Source: Temnopleurus reevesii
Taxonomy: Eukaryota > Echinodermata > Echinoidea > Temnopleuroida > Temnopleuridae
Length of the DNA: 64,000 nt
Assembly: GCA_036244855.1 (NCBI GenBank)
Contig: BQKZ01000001.1
Span: forward strand, 408,087 to 472,086
Reading direction: 5' to 3'
Part shown: in pieces, positions 26,136 through 38,459 of the stretch
How positions within the stretch are numbered: the first letter of the stretch is position 1
Layout: each line of letters begins with the position of its first letter
The notes under the pieces: model-generated
The model's database searches: none
Told to the model about the DNA's origin: nothing
What the model saw: the letters and a program-made list of their open reading frames with translations, nothing else
Made by a program: the position numbers and the translations under genes

Positions 26136-26395
26136 TTTGGTTAAAGGTGACAGTCAGAACCACTGAATCACAACATAGTGAATGATTCTCAATGTTTGAC
26201 TAGACTGTCTTGGATTATTATTTCTTAGCAGTAAATATAAACAATCGATATCTAAACTAAGGATAGAGGAGCGGATGTTGTTTCATGCTATGTTAACAAC
26301 TACTTCTGATGTTTTATTTAAAAAATTGCTCTTTTTGGAAAACTACAAAATTAATTCAAATATCAATGTTAGTTATAAGGCATCATGCACATTTC

Positions 26396-26660
26396 TTGCC
26401 TATCCTGGATGGTGTTTCACCAAGATAAGAAAGACTTTACGCATGGCTTTTAAGTTTATGTTCGACTAGTTCGACTGGTATCCCTTCTTGTGCATATAAT
26501 TCATAATAGTACGTGCATTCAGCGCAAGAATTGATACCAGTCGATCTTAAAGTCGTGCGTAACTTTAAGAACGATTTGGTGAAACACCACCCATGTATAA
26601 CTAATGCCCATTCTCGGCGAAGCAAAGTATTGGCATTGGTTATAACTGGATAGGTAAGTA
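26396..26660. mobile_element. inverted-repeat (MITE-like) element
   Basis: Long imperfect inverted arms surround a centre near 26,500. The left arm starts GGTGTTTCACCAA (26411-26423) and ends TCGACTGGTATC. The right arm starts GATACCAGTCGA and ends TTGGTGAAACACC (26576-26588). The arms of about 70 bases keep most of their pairing. Just outside lies a second hairpin (26596-26643, arms TATAACTAATGCC/GGCATTGGTTATA). The outermost CCTATCCTGG / CTGGATAGG (about 26400 and 26647) are also complementary. No transposase is encoded. No clear TSD was found, so the exact borders are uncertain. Confidence 0.6.
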
Positions 26661-28545
26661 AAGTGAGGGAAAGCAGATTAAAAAAATTATCTACACATTG
26701 CCTATATTTGACTAGAATCTTCAGAATTATTTCTCAGTCATCTAAACGAATAACTAAAATAATGGAATTAAATTTCTTCTGAACTAGGATTGCAGAGCGA
26801 AGGAGAAGACATCACTAAGTTAACATCTACTTTAGATGTTTCATAAGAGAAGTTTCTTCTTTTTTAAGTCAAACAAAAGTGAAATTAGGTCGTCATGGTC
26901 AGCTAAAGTGAAAATACGTTTGGGTAATGATTTAATGCATCATATTCTTTAATCTCATTGATTTGAAACTGAAATCATCTAGGAGATTTTAATTGGGTAT
27001 GAAATTAAACCTCATATGGATTTTCTTTCCTCCTCTACAAAAGGTAGAATACTGATCCCTTGCAATCAATAAATAAGAGTACTTCCAATACAAAACACAA
27101 ATTGGTTTTGAACTTGTGTTCTACTTAATTTTGGGGAAAGCAAATATTACTTCTTAATGTACTGATGACCTGAAGCTTTCTACTTATGAATAATGTATGA
27201 GGTTGGAGAGCCGTGCAAGTTGACCTGTAACAGGTCAGTAGGTCAGATACATGTCCCAGGGCGATAGACATCCACTTCAGTAGAGTGACCAACCTTTTAC
27301 TACAGACACTACTCTATGGTAAGTGAGGATTTTCTTACATCAACGTGAATGGCATTATTAATATTCATGACTCTTCTTCTACCCTTATAAACTAGCTTTT
27401 TATAATGTCACATGATATGCCTGAGTTTTCATTATGATAATGCCAGTAGGTGTATGAACAACTTTTAAAAACAGATTTCGAAAACTATAATTATGACCAC
27501 AAATGCTTGCACATCTTATAAATGCAACTAATGCCGAGAAAAAAGCAGCACTCCTAGAAATAATGGATGATGAGCAAGGTCACTACAATCATTATAGAAA
27601 GAGTGAAAACATATAGATTCATTTGAAATTCACTCTTTTTCAAATCTTTACTTATTTGTGAGTGATTGTTTTCACTTACTATTTTGAGGACTTTTGAGTA
27701 AAAAAAACAAAAGTAATAAATAAAGGGAGAGGGCTCATACCATAAATCAAAATTAAAAGTATAAGAGAGGTCAGGTCAATAAAACAAACACTATGCTGTA
27801 TTTTGCTTTTACAAATCATCTTAGTGTAAGCTTGACTACTGGCGGGTTTGGTGTGACGTATATCTCAATAACCTGATTTCTCAAGAAGTCCTTCTCACAA
27901 CAAAAGAAACCAAGCGTGCGCTAGAAAAATGCAAGAAACACAACCTTGACACTATTTCTATGAGATTCAGGGACATCTCTTGAATTTCCATTTAAATTGA
28001 ATCAGCTAACGCCAGACAATGTTTCCGGTCCCAAAGGTGTCCATACTTCAAGTTACAATGGAATCGATGCTTTAGCTAGTTCTTATGAAAAAAGGACAAT
28101 AAACAGGAAATTCTAAATAACATATAAAGAAAATATGAGAATTTTTTCGTCAAGCAAGGTCGCCTGGAATGATGTTATTCTTTAAGAAAACAAATGAGTT
28201 ACTTTAGCAAGAATCCTGTTTATCTTTGATGCTTTCGAGGACAAAAATGAAAACAATCAAAAGACGTTTGCAAAAAAATGAGGTTGCCATGTAGAAAACA
28301 TTTGTAAAAATGTGAATACAGCAACAACAACAAAAAACACACACAAAAACATCACAAGAATACATATAACATGTTTTTAAAAAATGCAAAAAGCGATGAG
28401 TCACAAAAGCAACTTTGATTTTGCAAAACATTATCAATAAAGAGGAATCATTAATGCAATTGAAAAAGAAAAAAAGATGTCCAAGAAATGATCCACCTAA
28501 TGTTTTTCATGGCACAAATATTTAGAGGAGAGAGGCAAAGACAAA
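26661..28545. other. AT-rich non-coding stretch
   Basis: No gene is seen apart from the nuclear-receptor-like site listed at 27,221. Confidence 0.5.
27221..27245. promoter_or_regulatory. composite nuclear-receptor-like site (everted plus DR2)
   Basis: Three perfect AGGTCA half-sites lie in 25 bases. TGACCT (27221-27226) is everted against AGGTCA (27232-27237), inside the 17-bp inverted repeat TGACCTGTAACAGGTCA. Two bases later a second AGGTCA (27240-27245) follows, forming a DR2. DR2 spacing is a known retinoid-receptor arrangement. Binding here is inference. Confidence 0.4.
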
Positions 28546-28546
28546 G

Positions 28547-28593
<47 letters not shown>

Positions 28594-28617
28594 AAGAAAG
28601 AGAGAGAGAGAGAGAGT
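28546..28617. repeat. (GATA)n-(GA)n compound microsatellite
   Basis: Four GATA units lead into a long GA run interrupted by GAAA units. Confidence 0.95.
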
Positions 28618-29055
28618 GTGAATGAGAGAGAATGAATAAGACAAATAATGGGCCCTGGTGAATTTCTTTGAAAATTAGAAATCATCAAATGAAAATATCA
28701 TTATTTTACACTCATCGCATGTTAAAAGGTCTTTAGAAATAATATTAGGTTGATGACAAAATCAGCAGCAAATATACATAAAACATCACTTTTCTCGATA
28801 AATTCATCCTTTACCTTGGTTCTCCATGCGAGACCATAATGAAATGAAAATTCTGGGAAAACTTTGTAGCAATCACTTACCAAGCCACAACATGCACTAT
28901 TTCTCCATGGTTGATTTCTTCCAATTAGAAGTAATTGGTGATAGATGCGTTGTAGATGGGAGATATTAGTGTCCAAGCTATTATTAAATAAAATTATTCA
29001 AATTTGAGAGATAAATGTAGGCAGCTACATAGGTTGAAATATTATCAAAATAAGG
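28618..29055. other. AT-rich non-coding stretch
   Basis: I see nothing further in it. Confidence 0.5.
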
Positions 29056-29078
29056 TTATAATAATAATAATAATAATA
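29056..29078. repeat. (ATA)n microsatellite
   Basis: Seven ATA units lie directly at the left edge of the GCGCTTT-type repeat, as is common for the tail of such elements. Confidence 0.9.
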
Positions 29079-29270
29079 TATGCAATTTATATAGCGCACG
29101 TATCCACTCTCATTGCTGAGTGCTCAAGGCGCTTTGCATTTATTACCCTGGCTTTAGCCAGGCAGCCACCAGCGCACTTGGCATTTCAAGGAATAAAGAT
29201 TCCTACCAGGTACCCATTCACCTAACCTGGGTTAAGTGCAGCACAATGTGGGTACATTTTTTGCTGAGTT
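29079..29270 (-). repeat. GCGCTTT-type dispersed repeat, better-preserved copy
   Basis: It starts after the ATA microsatellite with ATGCAATTTATATAGCGC, continues through GGCGCTTTGCATTTATTACC, and ends near GTGCAGCACAATGTGGGTAC. It is homologous to 25,905-26,135. A further GGCGCTTTATAAATGCAAAT at 29,437-29,456 may be a fragment of the same family. A 73-codon frame (29004-29225) that runs through it is not a gene. Confidence 0.65.
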
Positions 29271-32200
29271 TATTAAGTTATTTGTGGTGAACTTTCTTTT
29301 ATTCCCATTCTGGAATATGTATAACCCAAATAAACCCAACAATTGATTAATACAAATGCCCTCCTATTTCATTTAAAAAACTTAAATTGTATCCTTTACA
29401 CACTTGTCAATCATTTGCGCTTTGAATCTTACGAAAAGGCGCTTTATAAATGCAAATTAATATAACCATTATGAGTATTATTTGTCTGGCTCAAGGGATC
29501 ATCAGCAGTACCAGAAACGAAGTGGGTAAACCATGTGAAGACCTCTTCTCATGTTTTCACAATGTGGTATAGTTTTTTTTTTTTACCTTGTCCGTAATTT
29601 AATGGTATAGAACTTAGCAGCCTTTACTATAACTACATTTTTGTTAGATTCTCCAAATGCCAGAATTTTCTCCCGGATTGGAATTTTCTCTTTGAGTATG
29701 GGGGCTGAGTCGCAGTCGGTGGTTTAAAGCTGATGATGCCTTGAAATACTGGAAAATGGGGGGAGGGGAAATTTGGCAAGTGGCTGTCAGCATACATAGC
29801 TGGACTGGAGAGAAAAAAATACATTTTGCCAGAGATCAATTATAATCCAGTTTGGGGATTTTTAATAAACTGAGAGAGCTTTAAAAATGAAAATTTGATC
29901 TTTTGCCACATAATCATTTTTTAGTTGATTGGCATTTCATGAAATGCAAGATGACATTTCACTTGAATTTTGAAGAGCTTTGGCTCCCCTCAACTGGTAG
30001 TTTTCACTTCATTAGATGTCTTTTCTTGGAATGACAGTCCCCTAACAAGGAAAAAATAAGTTTCAAATGAATAAGAAAAAAGAAAATAGATACCAGCATT
30101 TCCAAGTACCTAACAAAGGTCTTACACAGAGTAATTTTTTTTTTTATTCTCAATAAAGTTTTTTTCTGGAAAAAAAGAGGTTGCACAGAGGTGCATATAA
30201 CCAATATCAGAATATCATATTCAGAGCAATTCACCCACAGAGGTACAGGGAATAAAAAAAGTGAGCAAATTATCTGCAAGATTTATATGATACAAACAAA
30301 ATAATATAATAAGTTGTATTTCAGCATCTCAAATCAGATAAAAGCTCTAAGGCTCAGGAAAAGACCTGTAAATTCTGCCAATACTGTTTCATGGAAAAAC
30401 ACAGACAAAAACATTAATAAATCAATAAATGAGATCAGAAGCTCACTCAAATAGTGAACTCCAAAGAAAACTGTGCTGTGTGTGACATGACAAGAAACCA
30501 TTAAAAAGATTACACAATTTGATATATTTGGAGTCTCAGTAAAGACAAAGAACGAGACATAAATATAGAATTGATGGTGAGAGACTAAAGGAAATGAAAC
30601 CCTAACCAAAAATAGTAAAAATTGTTGATGCAGGTCATGCTGTATGCTCTCAATTAGAGTGAAAGCCTGATAGCAAGAAGTCATGCATAATTGGGAATCA
30701 TCTAGACTCCCACCAGACTGTCTTTCTATCTCACACCCTCATGCTTTATATCAAAGTCTAGATACCATTCCAATTAATCCAAACAAAATGATATGAATGG
30801 GATGAATTTGTGCGGCTTCATTTATTTTAATGAGAATTTCTGAGAAAAATGTACTCTGATACGTGACATGATTTCGGCTGGCTGATAATTTAGACTCATA
30901 AAGAAACAAAAACTGATGTAAGACAAATTGATGATTCCATCCATGTATACTATATTAATGACAATTGATCACAACGACCAAGAAAATACTATAAATGTTT
31001 AACAATTATCGAGGGTTATTCCTATTATGGGACTTCTGAGAAATTACATGCTATGCATGTTAGATGATTTTGGTTGGCTAATAATTGAGGCTGAGTGAAT
31101 CAAGTGGTCCTTTTATAAGTGTTTTATTTGTGCTTTTTGCAAGTGCAACGTGAAAACATAAAAAATGAGCACCTCTATCATTTCTCTGAAATACTTCGAA
31201 TTGCTTATAAATTCCTGTTTTTGTGTAAATCATATGATATGATCAAGGCTTTTCAAGAAGTTGGATGCAGAGGTGGAGGACAAGAAAGAATAGAAAAGAG
31301 GTGTATAACTGAATTACAAAGAGGAAAAATGCAATGAGCCAACAATTTTCTAAGATGACCTAGCCATAAAAAGAAACAAAATCTCCACATATATCACAAA
31401 ATTGATTGATTGTTTCCTTGTAATTTGCCAACTAATTGGCAATGATTTAGAAAAAGTTAGAGTAACTCCCAATAATCCTTAATCCATTTGACGCATGCAG
31501 AATTTTTACGGCATTATAACACCATAAAAGTCTTTGAAAATATTGTAATAAGAAAATTGGAAGGAATTGAAAATCATCCTCATTATGCCATTACTTGTTC
31601 CTAAATACTGATTATTATGAAAAGGTTGGACGTCATTACTTAATCAGATGAGAGGATATTTTCCTGATAGAAAAAGGTTGGCACACTTTCATTGGGATCA
31701 AAAAGATAATCCCGATTCTTAATATTCCATCTCTGATATTGCAGTAATGGCCAAAGTGTCATTAAAACCACTTCAGACATTAGAAGAAGTATAGCAACCC
31801 AATGAATATTCTTACAAAACACTTGAATGGCATATTGAAGGCTACAGACGGTATCTAGATGAGAGAAAGGTCGCACAACTTCATTAGACTAAAGACAAGG
31901 TTCATTCGGCCTTCCACTCCTTGAAGGGTAAGATGAGGAGCATGAGGTCAAATCACCTTTAGCTTAAGGCACATCAGACTACTGAAATGTCTTCTTCTAG
32001 ACATGGCAGGGATCCTAAGGGTTTAAATCCAACCAGCACATCCGAGTAGAGAGGTCCTTGAATGGGGATGCTCCAAGCTGCAGGGGTACCTTGTCTACAA
32101 CCATTCAAGATATATGCCAACCTATCATGTTACTGAATATTAATGACCACCTACATGTATGACCAGAATGATGACTGTTCCATAGAGAGTAGTGTTATTT

Positions 32201-32582
32201 CCCAGGAGCACAAATCATAACGGTGTATTCATTTTCTGTATTATGTAAAACAATATGTTTACAAATCAATGACATATCAGCTGTATAACTCCCTAGGAAT
32301 GATTTTGCAATTTAAAACATTGCGATGCTACGCATATCATGCCTTCCTATGGATTCATTGAATTTTTTTAAAGCTTGGGTCCTTGTCACTATGTAATATA
32401 TTTTTTCTACTCATACTAGGCATTCCCTATACAAACCTGAAGAGGTCAAATCACTGTTCAATGAGTGAAGTTTCAACCTTTGCTATGTTTGCTATGATCT
32501 TCCAGTGAATGTAATTTATTTGACCTATTCAGTCACCTGGGTGGAGTGTGGCAGAATTAAAACCCATTAAAAATTGATTCAA
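29271..32582. other. AT-rich non-coding stretch
   Basis: No gene is seen. The 116-codon minus-strand frame at 30334-30684 translates A-rich DNA into a Phe/Leu/Ser-rich sequence without a domain. Confidence 0.5.
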
Positions 32583-32612
32583 TGTAGAATCACATTCTGT
32601 AGAATCACATTC
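32583..32612. repeat. 15-bp tandem duplication
   Basis: Two exact adjacent copies of TGTAGAATCACATTC. Confidence 0.85.
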
Positions 32613-35600
32613 TACTCTCGATGTATTGGTCATCTTAAAAAAAATCTGTAAATCAGTAAAATCCTGTTAAAGTATGTGCTAAATTTGTAACACATATCTT
32701 ATGACATTTTGGTTTGCAGTGTCCTATGAGACATCTAATAATGCAAATGTAAGGCACAAGTGGAATAAAAGAAACAAAAGTAAAAAAAATAAAAAATACT
32801 CGCCACCACCAGGTTGCAACTGATAAGATTTCTTTCATAATAGACATGCACATTTGGAAAATTTCACGAAAGCAGAGGTAAAGAGATGTTAGAGAAAAAG
32901 AAGGTTACCAATTTTAAGCAAAAAGGTCTCCTTGCATCCAACCACACAACTTCTGCCCTTTAGGAATCCTTGAACTCAGAAACCTCCCTCATGCTAATGG
33001 ACTCCTGAAGGCATGAACACTTGATGAATATTCAGAAGAGGTATTAAAACACCACCCATTTGAGGATTATTGCAGAGAAAGGCCATCGCCTTTGGATGTA
33101 GGTTTAATCAATATTATGTAGGAATGCTTTACTTTGATGGACATGCAGCTATCTTTACTCTGTGATCAACTGACCTACTGTCTTTTATGATCGATCGGTT
33201 TATCTAGCCATCAGGGTGAATCAGGACTGGACATGACAGTGAATACAATTTTGTTCATTTTCTATTTCTAACAATATCTGAAACATTCTAAAATGTACAA
33301 GGAAAATAGAATTGAGTTCAATAGAATTGTTTGAAATTGGAAAACAGAAAATGAAGAAATTCCTTATCTTCATGTGAAAAGACTTCAAATTTATGTTTTC
33401 ATGAAACTTTATAAAATCTTATTGCTCAAGAAATGCAAATGAACATTGGATTTGAGAAGGATTTCACTCTCGGACCTACCATTATCTTTGTCCCTATCAA
33501 ATGACTCAGGTAGCCTTAGAAGTAGAGTGCTGAAATAGCTACAGCTAATGCAATTTGAGCATCTGCATGGATGAATTCAGAGCCTAAAGTAGATTGCTCT
33601 GATCGATATTTCGTCAATTCCTTACCCTGACCCAAGCCCTCTCTTTTATTTCTCTCACAAGGCACAGACGGATTTTGACGACGACACTCAGTAAGGAGAG
33701 CAATCCGCAATAAAAACATCCGATTATCACAGATGCCCCAGACAGTCTGCAAGCGCAGGCCAATTTACTTTCAAGCTTCAACAACTTCTCTCATACACCA
33801 GCCACCAGAGTGAGAATTATACAGAGGGAATAATTGAATCGGTAGAAAATTGAGCAGACGTGATATTTTTCACGCTATATGAGAATTTAATAACTCGTTA
33901 AGATCTTCGTTTGTGGGAATGACCTGTGGTTATCCATCTGATATGCAGATACAAACCAAAGAATTTGATATAGAATTGATTTAAGTAATAAGAATTCATA
34001 GTAAATAATCAATGGCTATCATGGTTTTCTGTTTCAATAAGAATAAATCCTATTTTCACCTTCTCATTGTATTCTCAACAATATAATAATTGAATATATC
34101 ATGGCAAAATATATTTTTCATGATATTCTCATATATGAACCAAGCAATATATTGTAAACAAAAGTAAAAACAACATGTAAGTCTATGCAAACCTTTTTCC
34201 ATTTACGATAAGTTCATTAGCATGCACAGAATCATTTAATGGTTTTATTTAGTACGTTCACATCTTCTTTAGATGGACACAACTGTAAGATGAAACAAGA
34301 ACACATTCCATGTCAAATATTGGTTACCAAAACTGCGCTATCTGATTATTCACTGAAATGATTGCACGAGTTTCAATTCAAATCCTTTAAAATTGTTATT
34401 GTTGTTGTTTTGTTGAACAGCTCTTTTTTTTCAGGGCATTGTTGCATAAAACTTAAAATCATGACAACTTTGCCATCAATGGTACCTACCATGATAATGC
34501 ACCCTAGAAACTGATTCATTTCATTCATTTTATTTCATTTTGAAATTTTTAATGAAGTCAATAACATTGTTTCAGAACATTTCCTTCTTTGGGGAATATT
34601 AAAGAATTAAAAAGAGAGGCCAAGAATGGATGTGTAAGAAATATGAATAAGACGAGGTCAGATTTGGTACCAACCTACGTATCAGCCATATCGCATCCTA
34701 TTCATCAGTGGAAAGGAGAGGTAGAAGATAGCCTGCACCTTGGTGGGGGAGCGCTCCACGAGCCAGGGCGAGGTCATACTAGATGAGAAGCATGCATTAA
34801 ATGAGATTCTATTTACTGATTCCCTACAGGGGTCTAGCTATCTAGAGCACCCTACCCTACTTTGGTAGAGTGAACCTGTACTTAACGTTCTCTGCAGCTG
34901 ATACTGCACTGCTCGAAATGGGTGATTCAGATATTTATCTCGTAAATCTGAATTAGGAATAATCTGGACAGCTCTGTTATCTGCCATATATCTCTTCATT
35001 TGAAGTGTGAGCTAATGAATAAAAGAACAAATAAATAAAAGACTGCAACTAAAATTGGCAAAGGAAAAATTTGTTGAATGTCTCTTCAATTCTGGATATT
35101 ATAATTTTCAATGCTTGAATACAATATGATAAACATCTGAACAGCGTAGGACACAGGTGGAACAAACAAAAATTGTACAGTACCATCATTATAATGCTTT
35201 TCATTAACTCTTGTACAGATATGCATCTCTTGAAATAAACCCGGACACTATTAATATGATCAGCATCATCATAGATATTTTATTTTCAAATTTCACATTT
35301 TATATTCACATTAAAGTAATCTTATCAGTGAAGAATTTTCATCAACTGTATAATATAGAATGAAAACAATTAAAGTTTATTTCACAAAAGAAATGTAGCT
35401 TGAATCAATAAAATCAACCTGATTCTAAATGTTGTGGGAAATGTGGTATCAGCAAGAAATTCTACATCCGTAGGAAGAGCAATGAACTCTCGCATGATTG
35501 AGGTTTGTAGATTAAAGTTTGATATCGAGTATAAAAATCACATGTTCAATTTCATCAAAATGCCATGTGAGCAATAATGGCACTATGCCTTAAAAAATAT

Positions 35601-36319
35601 TATTGCGGTCAATTTTTATAAACAATTCTTATTTTTACAGGTGAATAGAATAAAGATTATCAAACACTTCCTAAAATGAATCAATTTTATTCATATTTCT
35701 TACAACACAATGTTATCAATTTTCGTAGAATTAAGTCGAACATTAATTCAATGGTTCTTGTTAATGCTATCGAAATTGGAACCTGCTTGTGATTGTTATG
35801 TCTGCACAGTTCAATACATGACATACAGATCTATTGTCCCATGACACACTTAATCTTAAGGATATAGATTAAATTGTGATTTACCTTTACAGGTGAATAG
35901 AACCAAGAATGCCATTTCATAAGTGTGTCTCATGTAAACTGAGCATGTACACAACCCTAATTTGATTGAGCTATTTACAAATAAAAGCAGATAAATTGGT
36001 TCTTAGCCACTTGTGATCGAACAAATGATACATAAAGTAAGTTTTTTAAAGAAAATAAAATAAAAAAAGATGCTAGCTCTTTATAGGCACAGTTGTTTTT
36101 CAACCACTATACATTTCCATAAAAGTTAAAAAAATGCACAAAACATTTATCATAATAAACTATCTCTTTTAAAATCTTAAATTGGCATAAGTTAAATAAG
36201 CCAAAAAGCAAATAAACATTAAATGAATTGAAACTAAGCTTTTGTAGCGAAGAATTGGAAGAAGAAGTCAATGGTATTAGATGGATTGAAATTTACTTTG
36301 CAAATGAAGAATGTGAAAG
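32613..36319. other. AT-rich non-coding stretch
   Basis: No gene is seen. A G+C-richer patch lies at 34.64-34.83 kb. The 17-mer TTTACAGGTGAATAGAA occurs twice (about 35,634 and 35,887). A possible MITE fragment with GTTGCATAAAAC and CCATCAATGGTACC lies at about 34,434-34,500. Confidence 0.45.
34434..34512. repeat. possible MITE fragment
   Basis: The segment runs from GGGCATTGTTGCATAAAAC through ACTTTGCCATCAATGGTACC to CACCC. It resembles abundant short repeats beginning GGG(C)CCGTTGCATAAA that I recall from sea urchin DNA. Only one copy is present in this window, so this rests on memory of the family. Confidence 0.25.
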
Positions 36320-36353
36320 GAGAGAGAGAGAGGGCTCAGGGGGGGGGGGGGGG
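36320..36353. repeat. (GA)n tract followed by a 15-base G run
   Basis: A GA run at 36320-36334 is followed by CTCA and then 15 consecutive G (36339-36353). Confidence 0.9.
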
Positions 36354-36735
36354 AGAGAAGAGATGAAAATGGAAAATGAAAGATCAAGTATTCATAATAC
36401 AATTTTTTCTTCTGATTATAAAACAAAACAAACAAAAAAATAATACGCAATAGTGAAGGCTCTAACAATATACAAGTTTTAAAAAAAGATGAAAACAGAG
36501 TTTTGATTTTTGTTCTACTGATGCAACAGGCCAGGTGAATAAAAATAGGTGCCACAACCCCATTTCCTCAGAGGCACCAAAATGAGTGGCATACCTTGAT
36601 CCAAAAAGAACTGCTGGAAAAACAGGGACAACATGCTTAACAGGGTAAAACACCTTAGCTTGAATCTTGGGTTATTTGATTTCTAGTAAAATAGAGCGTG
36701 CGTGGCAAGTAGAAAGCCCATCGGCTGTGTGTATG

Positions 36736-36756
36736 AAGAGAGAGAGAGAGAGGGGG
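36736..36756. repeat. (GA)n microsatellite
   Basis: A perfect GA run ending in five G. Confidence 0.9.
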
Positions 36757-36975
36757 TAAAGCCTCATGAATAAGTCTCTTCATCTCTTCTACAACTCCCA
36801 CATCCAGGGCAGTCCAGACGCCTCAGTCTCAGCTTCACCGGCCACTCGTAAATGAACTTATGTCTCTTGATCCAATCTTACCTGAAATAAAACTCTATTA
36901 AGCTTTTACGATATCACAAAATCATCATCAATGACTACAAAAAATAAGATGTAAAAGACATTATTGAGACAAATT

Positions 36976-37231
36976 CTGTGGGTAAACCCAGCATGAATTA
37001 TTTTGTCATACTGAAAACAAGAAGATAAAAGATGAATATATATCATATTCTAAAAAAAAAACATAGAAAAGAATCTACATTTAAATCAATTGCCACTATC
37101 TGAATATATTCACATCTAACAAAGATCTGGTAACAAGAAAAGATCAAATTCCCTTGTTTTCCCTTCGTGAAAAAAAAGTTTACCCTCATAAACACATAAT
37201 GAATGGCATAACAGTCGCATCACATGAAAGT
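36976..37231 (+). repeat. 256-bp tandem repeat, unit 1
   Basis: The unit begins CTGTGGGTAA. It is followed by a second unit with the same landmarks in the same order: GCATGAATTATT, TGTCAT(A/T)CTGAAAACAAGA, TAAATCAATT(G/A)CCACTAT, GATCAAATTC, GTTTACC and GACAGTC-like. By eye the units are about 70-75% identical, so the duplication is old. Confidence 0.8.
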
Positions 37232-37488
37232 CTGTGGGTAACCGGGCATGAATTATTCTGTCATTCTGAAAACAAGAGCATAAACAATGAATAGATTTAT
37301 TCTTTTTAAAAAAATCCAAGGAAAGAATCTATAGTTAAATCAATTACCACTATTTAAATACATTTACAGCTTACAAAGATCAGACACCTTGAAGAGATCA
37401 AATTCTCTTGCTTTCCATTTCTGAAAAAAAAAAGGTTTACCTTAATAACATCACAATGAATGGACTGACAGTCTTGTCATATAAAACT
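37232..37488 (+). repeat. 256-bp tandem repeat, unit 2
   Basis: Second unit, offset 256-257 from the first at both ends. A partial third unit with an internal deletion follows to about 37,550 (TAAAGAATGAATA..., GGAAAAGAA). Confidence 0.8.
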
Positions 37489-37550
37489 GTTCAATTGAAA
37501 ATATGATAAAGAATGAATAACTTTTTGTTTTATTCATGGAAAAGAACAGA

Positions 37551-38459
37551 TATCATAAAATATCTTCAACCAGGCATTATAAGAAGCTGTGGAATGACCA
37601 GAAAAATTTAGTGAACTTCTATTATGGTCTGTTTAGTGTATGACATCATTTGGTGCTATCTGATTTATGATGTGTAGACATCCACCAATACTCAACCACA
37701 TTAAAACGAGCCCCATACACTCACACATGTAATTCAACACTGTTGGGGAACACATACTCAAATCCATCTGGTAGACATGTAATCCAAAATGTAAAAAGTT
37801 ATACCTGATTTTGACTACAAAATGAGATGCATTTTACAAGACTTGCATTTAAAGGGTAGAAAATAATTACTACCAACTGGTTTTGATTGTAGTTATGAAA
37901 CACTCAGTATTGTACTGTGATATGCTTGTAAAAATGCATGAGTATCAAGAAAAGTAATTAAAAAAAGAAACAAAAATACTGTTTCGCATTCACAAGATAT
38001 ATGTTTAAAAAAAGTATTTTACTACCTTTTTAAAGCATAAACATCCACAATATGTGCTTTAATGTAAACCCAGAGAGTTGGTGATTTGGAGGAAAATTTA
38101 TATTCTAACCCCCCAAATAAGTGACATTTCACTGTTGAACATTATTGGAAAAGTTGAAAAACTCTGCTCATCTCATTGTTTTTTGTTTGTTTGTTGTTGT
38201 TTAAGATTTTTAAAGTTTTGAGCAGATCAAGGCTGATTTGTCACTGCTTTAGATAATTTTATTTTAAGTTGAATAGACAAGATTCCCCTTTTCAAGTAAT
38301 TTCTTTTCCATTATTTGAAAAAAAGGGAGAAAAGGATTCACAGAGACTGAATGGGGTAGCAGTTTATTCACCCGTTTACAATGGTGAAAACATTCACTCT
38401 TTATACTGAGTGACAAATTCACTTGGATACATTAAGAGAGTGGCAATTTAAAGTTATCA
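37551..38459. other. AT-rich non-coding stretch
   Basis: I see no gene or repeat copy. Confidence 0.5.

Noticed and set aside
28546..28617. CRISPR-like or regularly spaced repeat
   Set aside because: It is a plain GATA/GA microsatellite, and the window is eukaryotic. No repeat-spacer array exists anywhere in it.
30334..30684. 116-codon minus-strand open frame, hydrophobic product
   Set aside because: The hydrophobicity follows from A-rich plus-strand DNA. No recognisable family, splice context or neighbouring exon was found.
37732..37748. Exon remnants or splice signals scattered in AT-rich DNA
   Set aside because: Individual AG/GT dinucleotides and polypyrimidine runs are too common to support an exon without a recognisable protein.
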